Shown: piece after piece, positions 53,322 through 63,040 of the stretch
Position numbering within the stretch: position 1 is the first letter of the stretch
Layout of the letters: every line of letters starts with the position of its first letter
NCBI GenBank assembly: GCA_002337085.1
Contig: DDFH01000003.1
Span: 434,001 to 498,000 of the forward strand
Length of the DNA: 64,000 nt
Origin: Hyphomonadaceae bacterium UBA1933
GTDB lineage: Bacteria > Pseudomonadota > Alphaproteobacteria > Caulobacterales > Aquidulcibacteraceae
Reading direction: 5' to 3'
Made by a program: the position numbers and the translations under genes
The notes under the pieces: model-generated
What the model was told of the DNA's origin: nothing
Databases searched by the model: none
What the model saw: the letters and a program-made list of their open reading frames with translations, nothing else

Positions 53322-55400
53322 TTATTTACCCTCCACGGCATTGATAACAATCTGCGGTGTCAAAAGCTGTGGTAAAATCACAGGTTCTTTTTCCGAAGAA
53401 TGGTAAACAAGATACATAGGAACACCAGCGCGTCCATGTGACGAAAGCGCGCGCGCGATTATGTCATCCTTTTTGGTCCAATCGGCGACAAGGTATTCAA
53501 CATTTTTCTCTTTAAATACCTTCTGCACTTTTTCATTTTTAAGCGCGGTGGTTTCATTCACCTTGCAGGTTATGCACCAATCGGCGGTGAAATCGACAAA
53601 TACGATTTTGCCTTCTGATAATGCGGTTTTAACTGCTGCTTCTGACCATGGTTTATAGTCGGTTTTTTGTGCAACTTCGGCATTTGCCTTTGGTGTGAAA
53701 TAATAACCAATGCCAATTGCCGCCAATAAGGTGAGGGCTAGGAAGCCAAGTTTTTGGATGTTTTGCTTTAGGGCAAAATGAAGAATCAATGCGCTAATCG
53801 CACCCAATAGAATTGCCGCAATTATGCCAATTATTCCCGTGGTCGCGCTTAAAACCCAAATCAACCAACCCGCAGTTAAAAACATTGGGATTGCCAAAAT
53901 CTTTTTAAAGGTATCAAGCCATGGACCAGGTTTTGGTAATTTATTCAAAAGGCTAGGGGCGAATGTTAATACCATGAATGGTAATGCAAACCCAATGCCT
54001 AGGGCAATAAATACCAATAAACCAATTATTGCCGGCTGGGTTGCCGCAAATCCCAATGCCACACCCATAAAAGGTGCAGTACAAGGAGAGGCCACCAAAA
54101 CCGCAAGTATGCCAGAGAATAAAGCACCCGCGCGACCTGATTGATTGCCAAGACCGGCACCAACCCCTTGAAGGCTTGTACCGATTTCAAATAGCCCCAA
54201 TAAATTAAAGCCAACCGCAAATATAAGCGCAATTAGGAACATTAAAAATACTGGGCTTTGTAATTGGAAGCCCCAACCAACCGCAGAGCCAAGGGCCTTG
54301 AGCGCGAAAATAAGCCCGCCAAGAATGGTAAATGTTACCAAGACCCCAATGAAATAAAACACGCCATATTCTTTGGCATGATTATGTTCTTTGTGTGCGA
54401 TTTTGGTAAGGCCAAAGATTTTCATCGCCAAAATCGGGAACACACATGGCATAAGGTTCAAGATAATACCGCCAAAAAATGCAAAGAGCATTGATTGAAA
54501 TAGAATGGCAAGGTTTACACCCGCATGGGGTTTTTGCCCAAATGTTCCTACAAGTTTTTGCCCATTATTTGCGGCGGTGATTTCATAAACTTTTTTGCCC
54601 GAACCTGTCTCAACCTCGATAAGGCCTTTAATTTCTTTCGGAAGCTGTGCCGGTAAGGACATAGATGGTGTAAGGTAAATTCCCATGCCTTTATCGCCAA
54701 CCGTAACATCTTGTGCCGCCGCATGGTTTATTAATGCACCACCAGAAATTTCATATGGGAAGAAATATGCGGTTTTAATATTGGCAAGTTCGGGGTTTTC
54801 AATGCCGATAAACAAACGCTCCCCATCCTTAACAATGGTTGATTTGTAATTTGATAATTGCTTGGGAAGTGCGGCAAGTGCCTTGTCGATAATCGCCTTG
54901 TCAGCAGTGTCTTTGTGTTCGCCAACTTTCACAGCAAGGTTTACAACGCCATCTCCTGGGACGCAGGTATCTTTACATTCAAGCCATGCAACATCACCTT
55001 TTAAAACCAAATCCCCTTTAAAATCTTTTGGAACAGTCACTTTTACCGGCAAAATAACTTCACCATCATAGCCGTAATTGATGAACTCTGCATAAGGTAA
55101 GCGTTTGGGGGTCGCCCATTCAATTGCGCCAACTCCTACCCCATTTGGAGCAGTCCATTCAATTGTGGTAGGGTCTCCAACATCGCCAAAATTACGCCAA
55201 TAAGTATGCCATTCAGGCGCGATTTTTTGTTTTAACGCAATGTAGAAGCTTTCACCCGGTGCAACGCTTTCAGCACTCGATAGCAAGCTAATTTCAACAT
55301 TCTTGCTTTTAGATTGTGCAAAGCCCGAAAGTGGGAAAAATGTACAAATAAGCGACAAAATGACAAAAGCGATAGGTTTAATATAATTTTTATGCAACAT
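53322..55400 (-). CDS. Thiol:disulfide interchange protein (DsbD/ScsB type)
   Basis: 692 residues. Signal peptide, an N-terminal periplasmic domain with a Cys pair in LECKDTCVPGDG (DsbC/ScsB-like alpha domain), eight membrane helices with the paired Cys in NLMPCVFPILAMK and ASPCTAPFMG, and a C-terminal thioredoxin domain with ADWCITCKVNE. Passes electrons from cytoplasmic thioredoxin to periplasmic reductants. The large N-terminal domain favours ScsB over classical DsbD. Confidence 0.92.
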   Translation of the reverse strand: MLHKNYIKPIAFVILSLICTFFPLSGFAQSKSKNVEISLLSSAESVAPGESFYIALKQKIAPEWHTYWRNFGDVGDPTTIEWTAPNGVGVGAIEWATPKRLPYAEFINYGYDGEVILPVKVTVPKDFKGDLVLKGDVAWLECKDTCVPGDGVVNLAVKVGEHKDTADKAIIDKALAALPKQLSNYKSTIVKDGERLFIGIENPELANIKTAYFFPYEISGGALINHAAAQDVTVGDKGMGIYLTPSMSLPAQLPKEIKGLIEVETGSGKKVYEITAANNGQKLVGTFGQKPHAGVNLAILFQSMLFAFFGGIILNLMPCVFPILAMKIFGLTKIAHKEHNHAKEYGVFYFIGVLVTFTILGGLIFALKALGSAVGWGFQLQSPVFLMFLIALIFAVGFNLLGLFEIGTSLQGVGAGLGNQSGRAGALFSGILAVLVASPCTAPFMGVALGFAATQPAIIGLLVFIALGIGFALPFMVLTFAPSLLNKLPKPGPWLDTFKKILAIPMFLTAGWLIWVLSATTGIIGIIAAILLGAISALILHFALKQNIQKLGFLALTLLAAIGIGYYFTPKANAEVAQKTDYKPWSEAAVKTALSEGKIVFVDFTADWCITCKVNETTALKNEKVQKVFKEKNVEYLVADWTKKDDIIARALSSHGRAGVPMYLVYHSSEKEPVILPQLLTPQIVINAVEGK

Positions 55401-55502
55401 TCGTTATAGATAAGCGATTTATTTACAAAAATCTATTTATAAGACTGGCAAAATTTTTTCTTTATCACTTGTTTAAAAAAATAAAGAACTGGATGAGGTT
55501 AG

Positions 55503-55961
55503 ATGGCGATTTTACCCCGAACTCCCGATTGGTATTTTGAAGACATTATTGTTGGTAGATCATATGATTTCGGTGCCGAAGAAATAACCGCCGAAGATAT
55601 TGCATTAATCCACGAAAAATTTGCCCCAGACCTTCCCAATAAGGCAAGTGAAAAGGGGCTTGAGCATCGTGGACCACGCGCCGCTGAATCCCATGTTTAT
55701 GCGGTGTGGCGTAAAATGCTGTTTGATGAAACCCGCTCTTGGCCAATTGTTAAACGTCTGGCGCAAGATAATTTGCGGTTTTACCGCGCGTGCTATGCCG
55801 GTGATAAACTTCACGTCCGCCTGACCTTTTTATCACTAGAAGATAGAACTGGTGAAGAGGGGGTTTTGGTCGCAAGCAATGAAGTTCTTGATGAAGACGA
55901 ACTATTAGTTATGAGCGTTTTAACAAGATCTTTAATTGCAAAAAGACCAAAAAACCCATAA
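55503..55961 (+). CDS. MaoC-like hotdog-fold protein
   Basis: 152 residues, GAGGTT upstream. FEDIIVGRSYDFGAEEITAED is a typical MaoC entry strand, and later AESHVYAVWRKML and LRFYRACYAGDKLHVRLTF complete a hotdog fold. Family members hydrate enoyl-CoA, but the canonical D-x5-H is not clearly readable here, so activity is open. No neighbours suggest a pathway. Confidence 0.75.
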   Translation: MAILPRTPDWYFEDIIVGRSYDFGAEEITAEDIALIHEKFAPDLPNKASEKGLEHRGPRAAESHVYAVWRKMLFDETRSWPIVKRLAQDNLRFYRACYAGDKLHVRLTFLSLEDRTGEEGVLVASNEVLDEDELLVMSVLTRSLIAKRPKNP

Positions 55962-56007
55962 ATCTGCCTAAGCTGTTGCAAAAATTATCATTTTTTTTCG
56001 CGACAGG

Positions 56008-56039
56008 TTGACGCATCCGCTTTATGTATCGTGTATAAC
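56008..56039 (+). promoter_or_regulatory. Candidate sigma-70 promoter
   Basis: TTGACG (56008-56013) and TGTATA (56032-56037) are spaced 18 bases apart, upstream of the hybrid kinase gene. The whole 55962-56363 stretch is gene-free: after this promoter-like pair come AT-rich sequence and a weak AAAAAAC/GTTTTTT hairpin near 56176-56195, implying a 5' leader of about 320 bases. Confidence 0.35.
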
Positions 56040-56363
56040 ATATATTTGAAATGTAAGATAGGTAACATTTATTGTTTTAAGGCTTATTTTCAAAACCCCT
56101 TTGTTTATTGTGGTTTTGAATTTTTTGATTAGAGCTGTCTGGAATAGTGAACACTACCCAAGGGTAATGATACATGAAAAAACCCGTGTGTTTTTTGTCG
56201 AGAGTTTTTTTATGTTTGGAAGCGCTCTTAATTTTCCGCCAAATACAATGTGTTAAATAAACATATTTTTAACTTTGTTGCTCCAGTTTGTAAAAAAACA
56301 TGCAATTTTTCAATTGGTTAAGATTGCTTTTTTTGGACACTAACTGCATCAGGGTTTTTTGGA

Positions 56364-58337
56364 ATGACGGCAATTGAATGTGATTGTTATATGCTTGAAG
56401 CTCTTATGGCTATCGATACATTCGGGTTAATTTTATTAAACGAAGATTTGGAAATCCTAAAATTCTCAGACGGCGCAGAAAAGATTATTGGTCAAAAAAA
56501 AGAAGCTGTCATCGGTAGAAGTATCAGAGAGTTCATTCCATTTGAATATAAAACGCAGCACGAAAAATATATTTCAGAATTTATAGATAGCGATGCAGAA
56601 ACGTTAAAAATAACGCGAAATCACTTCATCCCATTGATGACTTTGAATCATGAATTAACCAAAGCAGAATTCACAATATCCAAACATCGAGTTTCTTCTG
56701 GGCATTTTTTATATTCAGTCATTATCAAAGATATTAGCGATAAAATAAAGCTTGAAGAAGATGTTGAACTATCGGTAACGCGTTTAAGATCCGCAATTAA
56801 TGCCGATGAAATGACAATCTTTGAGATTGATTACGAAACTCAGAAAATCTCATATTTTGGCATCATGGAAGAATTATTCGCCAATGCCGATACACCTGAT
56901 AAATTTAAAGAATTAATTTTCCAAAGATTATCAAAAGAAAGCGCGCAAAAAGTATATGACGCATTCAATGAACATCTTAAAAATAAAATACCGATTTCTT
57001 TGGAAATGGAATTATTATTGGATAATAACACAAGCAATTGGTTCAATGTTTATGCTGAAATGCTTTATGATAATTACGGTAAAAGAATTAAATTCATTGG
57101 TGCTTTGAAAAATATTACTGAAGGTAAGATTCAACAATTCAAAATTGAAGAAGGTATCAAAAAAGCACGAGAAGCTGGTGAAGCAAAAACCAAACTACTT
57201 GCTGCCGTAAGTCATGAAATGCGAACGCCATTGAATGGAATTTTTGGTGGGTTACAGCAACTTGAGCTATTCAATAGCAACGCAAAAGATAATTCCCACA
57301 TCGGCATGATTGAAAAAAGTGCCAAGCGTTTATTAAGTGTCGTTGATGAGATACTTGGCATAGAAAATATTGATGAAAATCATGAAGATATATTCGCAAA
57401 AGAAATTTCAATTGATGAGTTTTGCGAAAAAATGGTTCAACAATATGATCCTTATTGCAAAACTAAAAAGCTACGCTTTAATATTATAAATAATTGTGAG
57501 CAATATAACATCAACCTTAACCAACATCAGCTTTTGCTTATTGTTGAAAATCTCGTACAAAATGCAATCAAATATACCCCAAAAGGCAGCGTTAATTTAG
57601 TCTTTGATCGCAATGAAAAAGGGCTTATTATCGAAATTATTGATACTGGCATTGGCATTAATTCTGAAAATCTTGGAATAATAATGCAAACCTTGGAAAA
57701 TGGCGATGACAGTTTGCCGGAAAGCTTTGCTGGAAGCGGCATCGGCCTTATCGCGGCATATCGATTAATTTGCAGTATGGGCGGCAATCTTGAAATTATT
57801 AGTATCCCTAATGAAGGAACTAATATGCGAATTAACCTTCCTGCGAAATTTCGTGTGAACACAGGGAATAAGGTTTGTCACATTCAACATAATGATGCGA
57901 ATGATGAAGATGATCATGTGGCATGCGTATTGATTGCCGAAGATAATGATACCAATCAGGCGGTTTTAAAAGCCTTTATGGAGGCAATGGATATTAAAAC
58001 CAATATTGTTGAAAATGGGCTTGAGGCATTAAACGCATATATTGTTGGTAATTATGACTTTGTCCTTATGGATATAAAAATGCCGGAGATGGACGGTAAA
58101 GAGGCAACCCAAAGAATTAGGCACTATGAACAAGTGAATAATATTCCACGCCGACCAATAATTGCCGTAACCGCAAATGCATTACCACATCAAATGGAAG
58201 AATATCTCGCTTGTGGTATGGATGCCGTAGTTACCAAGCCAATTAGCGCATCACACCTTTATCAAGCCATTGATGATGCAATGGAAACTTGTGACGATAT
58301 AAATAATCAAGCCGAAAAATTTGCGGCATCAGCATAA
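56364..58337 (+). CDS. PAS-containing hybrid sensor histidine kinase
   Basis: 657 residues, cytoplasmic (no membrane helix). PAS domain at about 12-125 (GLILLNEDLEILKFSDGAEK), a second PAS-like region to about 255, coiled linker, HisKA with phospho-His H284 in AAVSHEMRTPLNG, ATPase boxes NLVQNAIKY, IDTGIGI and GSGIGL, then a receiver with D570 in FVLMDIKMPEMDG. No HPt domain. The target is unknown; no DNA-binding regulator is adjacent on the same strand. Confidence 0.9.
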   Translation: MTAIECDCYMLEALMAIDTFGLILLNEDLEILKFSDGAEKIIGQKKEAVIGRSIREFIPFEYKTQHEKYISEFIDSDAETLKITRNHFIPLMTLNHELTKAEFTISKHRVSSGHFLYSVIIKDISDKIKLEEDVELSVTRLRSAINADEMTIFEIDYETQKISYFGIMEELFANADTPDKFKELIFQRLSKESAQKVYDAFNEHLKNKIPISLEMELLLDNNTSNWFNVYAEMLYDNYGKRIKFIGALKNITEGKIQQFKIEEGIKKAREAGEAKTKLLAAVSHEMRTPLNGIFGGLQQLELFNSNAKDNSHIGMIEKSAKRLLSVVDEILGIENIDENHEDIFAKEISIDEFCEKMVQQYDPYCKTKKLRFNIINNCEQYNINLNQHQLLLIVENLVQNAIKYTPKGSVNLVFDRNEKGLIIEIIDTGIGINSENLGIIMQTLENGDDSLPESFAGSGIGLIAAYRLICSMGGNLEIISIPNEGTNMRINLPAKFRVNTGNKVCHIQHNDANDEDDHVACVLIAEDNDTNQAVLKAFMEAMDIKTNIVENGLEALNAYIVGNYDFVLMDIKMPEMDGKEATQRIRHYEQVNNIPRRPIIAVTANALPHQMEEYLACGMDAVVTKPISASHLYQAIDDAMETCDDINNQAEKFAASA

Positions 58338-58348
58338 TTTTGGTGGGC

Positions 58349-58381
58349 AAAAAGATAGCGGCGGTATTACCCGCCGCTATC
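58349..58381 (-). terminator. Rho-independent terminator of the cyd operon
   Basis: A perfect GATAGCGGCGG/CCGCCGCTATC stem (58354-58364 with 58371-58381) followed on the minus strand by TTTTTGCC. Placed about 80 bases after cydX; it also faces the convergent kinase gene. Confidence 0.85.
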
Positions 58382-58461
58382 CAGTTGCAAAAGAGCGTGT
58401 TTCGTTTTTACCTTTAGGGGTGGTTCAAACCAATTGCTCTTATGCGGGCAATGGAACTTTG

Positions 58462-58548
58462 TTATTCCTCACGCTCTAGCCACATCGCGTTTAGAACACC
58501 AAACATAAGTGCCATTGCAAGACCTAATATCCATGCGAAATACCACAT
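58462..58548 (-). CDS. cydX: Cytochrome bd oxidase small subunit CydX
   Basis: 28 residues starting MWYFAWILGLAMA and ending in WLEREE: the CydX/YbgT signature of one membrane helix plus acidic tail. AAGGA lies eight bases before the ATG. It directly follows cydB as in other bd operons. Stabilises the haem-bearing CydAB complex. Confidence 0.93.
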   Translation of the reverse strand: MWYFAWILGLAMALMFGVLNAMWLEREE

Positions 58549-58566
58549 GTTTTTTCCTTCCCTTTA

Positions 58567-59721
58567 TTAGTAAAGTTCATGCGAATTATCGCGAATATAT
58601 TTCTCATTGATGGCTTCGCGCACAATTGCATAGGCCCAGCCAGTATAAGAAATAACAATCGGAACAAAAATCACGGCAACAATTGTCATGACCCATAATG
58701 TAAGCGGCGAACTAGAGGCATCCCAAACAGTCAATGAATGATTGGGGTTAAGTTTGCTGGTCATCAAGAATGGGAAAAGTGAAACTCCTGCTGTGGTAAT
58801 TGTCATTGCCACGGTAAGGCCACTGGTAACAAATGCGGTTACGGGCCGTATTTTTGCCAATGCAATTGTGGCAAGTGCCGATATTATCCCAAGGGCAGGA
58901 ATTGCAAATAATATTGGGTTTGATAGATAGTTTTTAAGCCAAACACCTTTTACCAATGCAACCTGTTTGATAGTTGGGTTTGATACCACGTCAACCGCAG
59001 CAGCAGAGGTGATAGAATAACCGTTTAACTGGCTTACCCAATAACCACCAATCACAAAAAGCAAAAGCCATATTCCATAAGCAATCGGAACGACTTTTTG
59101 CGCCTTTTGTTTTACTGGGCCTGTGGTTTTGGCATTTAGGAAAATCGCACCATGTGCCGCATGCATTGCCACACTTACCAAGCCGCATAAAAGCGAGAAG
59201 GGGTTAAGCAAGTGCAAAAAGCCCATTAAGAAGCCATCGCGGTAATGCGGTACTTTCATCATGTCAAATTCGAATGGTGTGCCGACAAATAAATTGCCAA
59301 AAGCAACCCCAAATACAAGTGGCGGCACGAGGCCAGACATAAATAATGCCCAGTCCCAGGCTTTGCGTGCGCCGCCCTCAAATTTGTTGCGATATTCAAG
59401 TGATACTGGACGCAAAATAAGGCTTACTAGAACCAAAAACATGGCAATGTAAAACCCTGAAAATGCAGTGGCATAGACAAGGGGCCATGCCGCAAAAATT
59501 GCCCCACCACCAGTAATAAGCCAAACTTGATTTCCATCCCAAACCGGTGCGATGGTATTAATCATCACACGGTTTTCTTCGTCGGTTTTGCCTAAAAGTG
59601 GGTTTAAAAAGGCGACCCCCATGTCAAAACCATCCATAACGGCGATACCGATAAGTAAAACACCAAGTAAGGCCCACCAGATAATTCGCAATATTTCGTA
59701 ATCAACAGGAATTGGCATCAT
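58567..59721 (-). CDS. cydB: Cytochrome bd oxidase subunit II
   Basis: 384 residues with eight to nine helices. MDGFDMGVAFLNPLLGKTDE and WDGNQVWLITGGGAIFAAWP are diagnostic. High-affinity quinol oxidase partner of CydA, used at low oxygen or under stress. Twelve bases after cydA. Confidence 0.96.
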   Translation of the reverse strand: MMPIPVDYEILRIIWWALLGVLLIGIAVMDGFDMGVAFLNPLLGKTDEENRVMINTIAPVWDGNQVWLITGGGAIFAAWPLVYATAFSGFYIAMFLVLVSLILRPVSLEYRNKFEGGARKAWDWALFMSGLVPPLVFGVAFGNLFVGTPFEFDMMKVPHYRDGFLMGFLHLLNPFSLLCGLVSVAMHAAHGAIFLNAKTTGPVKQKAQKVVPIAYGIWLLLFVIGGYWVSQLNGYSITSAAAVDVVSNPTIKQVALVKGVWLKNYLSNPILFAIPALGIISALATIALAKIRPVTAFVTSGLTVAMTITTAGVSLFPFLMTSKLNPNHSLTVWDASSSPLTLWVMTIVAVIFVPIVISYTGWAYAIVREAINEKYIRDNSHELY

Positions 59722-59733
59722 TGTTCAATCTCC

Positions 59734-61275
59734 TTAATTCTTAACTGTTGCTTGTGAGTCCAAATTAGGTGGACCAAGTCGGGCATATTTGAACAATAAT
59801 TTCAAATCCACGACCAAAAGGGTTGAATAGAAAAGCACAAATCCAGCGAGACTTGTCAAAACAAGCGGGGAGGAGATGGCGCTAGATGCAAGGCCAGTTG
59901 GCAATACACCCTCAACCGCCCAGGGCTGACGACCATATTCGGCAATGAACCAACCTAGTTCGGCAGCAAGCCAAGGCAGTGGAATTGAATAAAGCGCTGC
60001 TTTATGTACCCAAGATGGTGAATAATTGCGTTTTGCTGCCATTATAAAAGCACTGGCAAACATAATTATAAACCAGAAACCAAGCCCAACCATCGCCCGG
60101 AATGACCAGAATAATGGTGCAACATTTGGTACGAGTTTCAAAGAAACTGCTTTAATTTGCTCTGGAGTTGCTGCTGTTGGTTCAACGCCATTTGCCTTTA
60201 ACAAAAGGCCATAGCCCAAATCTTTGCTATAAAGCTTCATGATTGCCAAGGCATCGGCATTGGTTCTGTCATTTTGTAAAGTTTCAAATGCGGCATATGC
60301 CTTGATGCCATTTTGGAATTTAATTTCGCTATCGGCAACGATTTGTTTGATGCCTGGCATTTGTTTATCAAAAGATCTTGTCCCGATAAGGCCCAATACA
60401 GCAGGAATTTTTATTTCAAAATCATTCTTTTGTGCGGCTTGATTGGGAAGGGCAATAAGATTGAAGCCAGCAGGGGCTTTTTCCGTTTCCCACATGGATT
60501 CAATAACCGCCATTTTCATTTGTTGATGTTCATTAAGGTTATAACCGCTTTCATCACCAAGCACGACCGCACTTAAAGACCCCGCAAGACCGAATGCAGC
60601 GGCAACCGCAAAGCTGCGACGCATTACTTCAAGATGTTTGCCTTTGATAATGAAATAAGACGCAATCCCAAGCACAAAGAGTGAGCCAGTGACATAACCA
60701 GCCGACACAGTATGCACGAATTTTGCCTGTGCCACAGGGTTAAATACCAATTGTGCAAAGCTGGTCATTTCCATGCGTACACTTTCGGGATTAAATGATG
60801 CGGCAACCGGATTTTGCATCCATCCATTGGCAATTAATATCCATACCGCAGATAGGTTTGTTCCCAATGCCATAAAGAATGTCGCGCTAAGGTGTTGTAA
60901 TTTTGACATTTTATTCCAACCAAAAAGCACTAGACCAACCATTGCGCTTTCAAGGAAAAATGCCATTAGGCCTTCGATTGCAAGTGGTGCACCAAAAATA
61001 TCGCCGACATAATGTGAATAATACGCCCAATTGGTTCCAAACTGGAACTCCATTGTGATGCCGGTCGCCACGCCCATTGCAAAATTGATGGCGAATAATT
61101 TACCCCAAAACTTTGACGCTGTTTTCCAGACCTCTTTACCGGTCATGACATATGTGGTTTCAAATACCACCAAAAGCCAGCACAATCCCAAAGTTAGCGG
61201 GACAAATAAGAAATGATAAAGCGCAGTCGCAGCAAATTGCAAACGCGAAAGCGTTACAGGATCAAGCATGTCCAT
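59734..61275 (-). CDS. cydA: Cytochrome bd oxidase subunit I
   Basis: 513 residues. Haem b595 ligand His in ATALYHFLFVPL, LQFAATALYH start, and the quinol-site GRQPWAVEGVLPT are intact. The Q-loop is moderately long (about 235-370). AAGGA precedes the ATG. Carries the haems and oxidises quinol with oxygen reduction. Confidence 0.97.
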   Translation of the reverse strand: MDMLDPVTLSRLQFAATALYHFLFVPLTLGLCWLLVVFETTYVMTGKEVWKTASKFWGKLFAINFAMGVATGITMEFQFGTNWAYYSHYVGDIFGAPLAIEGLMAFFLESAMVGLVLFGWNKMSKLQHLSATFFMALGTNLSAVWILIANGWMQNPVAASFNPESVRMEMTSFAQLVFNPVAQAKFVHTVSAGYVTGSLFVLGIASYFIIKGKHLEVMRRSFAVAAAFGLAGSLSAVVLGDESGYNLNEHQQMKMAVIESMWETEKAPAGFNLIALPNQAAQKNDFEIKIPAVLGLIGTRSFDKQMPGIKQIVADSEIKFQNGIKAYAAFETLQNDRTNADALAIMKLYSKDLGYGLLLKANGVEPTAATPEQIKAVSLKLVPNVAPLFWSFRAMVGLGFWFIIMFASAFIMAAKRNYSPSWVHKAALYSIPLPWLAAELGWFIAEYGRQPWAVEGVLPTGLASSAISSPLVLTSLAGFVLFYSTLLVVDLKLLFKYARLGPPNLDSQATVKN

Positions 61276-61295
61276 AATTTAATTCCTTACCGCAA

Positions 61296-61541
61296 TTAAA
61301 AATTTTGATTATTGGAAATCAAATCATGCGCCATACCCAAAGCGTCGATTTTGACCTTTTGATGGATTAATACGGAATGGTAGAATACGGTTAAGAATGC
61401 AATTTTGATTAAAAATACGACAATTAACGCGCTTGCAAGTTTGTGCTTTAACACAAAGCCCCCCACAAATTTAATATAATTGCCAAATATCTTTTTAACA
61501 GCCCCGCCCGAAATCTCATTCATATTTGTTTTCAGCAACAT
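61296..61541 (-). CDS. CydP-like small membrane protein
   Basis: 81 residues with GAGGGA before the ATG. A basic KHKL then a single helix (ASALIVVFLIKIAFLTVFY) resembles the CydP family of small bd-oxidase-linked proteins. Lies 20 bases upstream of cydA on the same strand. Assignment rests on position and the helix pattern. The 61542-61714 stretch upstream would carry the operon promoter. Confidence 0.6.
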   Translation of the reverse strand: MLLKTNMNEISGGAVKKIFGNYIKFVGGFVLKHKLASALIVVFLIKIAFLTVFYHSVLIHQKVKIDALGMAHDLISNNQNF

Positions 61542-61714
61542 AAAGATTCCCTCTTCAACATTGCTTTCTTTCCCCTAATCAACGCGAATATGTGGCGATA
61601 TTTGCGTCAAAGTCAGCTTGTTGGGAATTGTTTAGCATTTGCTATTATGCATTATCTATTTGCCATTTTGTCCAACGGCATGTTGACGCACGAGTTATGC
61701 TTTATAAATGTTGC

Positions 61715-63040
61715 TTATTTGCGATATTCTTCGGGAATTATGCCGTGTTTATTGATTTTATCGTAAAAAGTTCGCCGCGATATATTCAATAATGCGATTG
61801 CTTTTATAACATTGCCACTTGTTTTAATAAGCGCGTTTTTGATTTCTTGTGCCTCAAAGGCGTTTAGGCGTTGATTAAGATCGTGATTTTCTGGTTCGAT
61901 AACGTCTTGTGACGGTTGCTCAATGATTCCTATTGCAATGCGTTCTGCATATTGCTCTAATTCACGGACGTTGCCATTCCATTGCGCGGCTTCAAGGCTT
62001 TGAATTAAGGATTGCGAAATTTCAGGTATCTGTAATTTTAGGCGTGAACAGGTTTGCATAATTGCCGAATAGAAAAGTGACAATATGTCCTGCTTACGCT
62101 CTCTTAATGGTGGAATTCTAAGCGAGACACCACTTAATCTATAAAATAAGTCGGCGCGAAACTCACCGGATGTTACCTTTTGTGCCAAATCTATTGTTGT
62201 AGACGCGATAATTCGCACGTCAACAAAGCGCGTTTCACCGCTTTGTGGCTGTATATATTCTTTATTTTCAATGAGATGAAACAATTGCGCTTGTTGGCGG
62301 GTGGACAGGTGTTCAATATCTTGCAAGTATATTGTGCCGCCATGATTTCTTTCAAGTAGTGATATAGTGCCACGTTTTATTATTTCCTGTTCAGTTTCAA
62401 AAAGTGCATCACCTTGAACCGAACAATTTATATTAAGATAATTTTTTTTGCGGCGATTGGAATTAAGGTGGATTGATTTTGCAACAAGGCCTTTACCAGT
62501 GCCGCTTTCACCAATCAAAAGGACATCCACATCAACCTTTGCAATATTGCCAAGTGTATTGCGCAGGTTTTGCATAATTGGGCTTTCACCCAATATATTG
62601 CCAAATGGTGCATCATTTGGAAGTGATAGGTTTTTAAATCGGCGATTTTCCAAAATTAAGGCACGCTTTTGCAAGGCGCGCATTATTGATTGAACGAAAT
62701 ATTCAAAAGAATAGGGTTTTGACAAAACGTCATACACGCCATCCTTCATTGCACTTACCACAAGGTCAATGTCGCCATGACCAGTTATAAGGATAACCGG
62801 AATTTCACTGTCAATTTGCTTTATTCGATGAAAAACCTCTATGCCACTAACCTTCGGCATTCTTATGTCTGTAACGACAATCCCAGCAAAGTCAGGGGTA
62901 ATATGTTTAATAGCAGCTTCACCATTATCAAAATCACTGACGTCAAACCCCTCTAAACTAAGCCCCTGAACCTGTGCTTTGCGGAGGTCTTCATCATCAT
63001 CAATGAAAATGATTTGTTTGCATTCGCTATTCAAATTCAT
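61715..63040 (-). CDS. DctD-like response regulator with degenerate AAA+ domain
   Basis: 441 residues: receiver (D58 in VTDIRMPKVSG, K108 region), AAA+ domain (Walker A IGESGTGKG at 176-184, arginine-finger FRADLFYRLSG, WNGNVRELEQY) and a Fis-type HTH (SGNVIKAIALLNISRRTFYD). The GAFTGA sigma-54 contact loop is missing: between INCSVQGDALFE and ERNHGGT there is no such motif. Walker B reads IYLQDIE instead of LDE. It starts one base after the kinase stop. It may act without sigma-54 or be decaying. Confidence 0.85.
   Translation of the reverse strand: MNLNSECKQIIFIDDDEDLRKAQVQGLSLEGFDVSDFDNGEAAIKHITPDFAGIVVTDIRMPKVSGIEVFHRIKQIDSEIPVILITGHGDIDLVVSAMKDGVYDVLSKPYSFEYFVQSIMRALQKRALILENRRFKNLSLPNDAPFGNILGESPIMQNLRNTLGNIAKVDVDVLLIGESGTGKGLVAKSIHLNSNRRKKNYLNINCSVQGDALFETEQEIIKRGTISLLERNHGGTIYLQDIEHLSTRQQAQLFHLIENKEYIQPQSGETRFVDVRIIASTTIDLAQKVTSGEFRADLFYRLSGVSLRIPPLRERKQDILSLFYSAIMQTCSRLKLQIPEISQSLIQSLEAAQWNGNVRELEQYAERIAIGIIEQPSQDVIEPENHDLNQRLNAFEAQEIKNALIKTSGNVIKAIALLNISRRTFYDKINKHGIIPEEYRK

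Noticed and set aside
61592..61792. 66-residue plus-strand open frame near the cyd promoter
   Set aside because: Overlaps the end of the response-regulator gene on the other strand and has no ribosome-binding site or conserved pattern.
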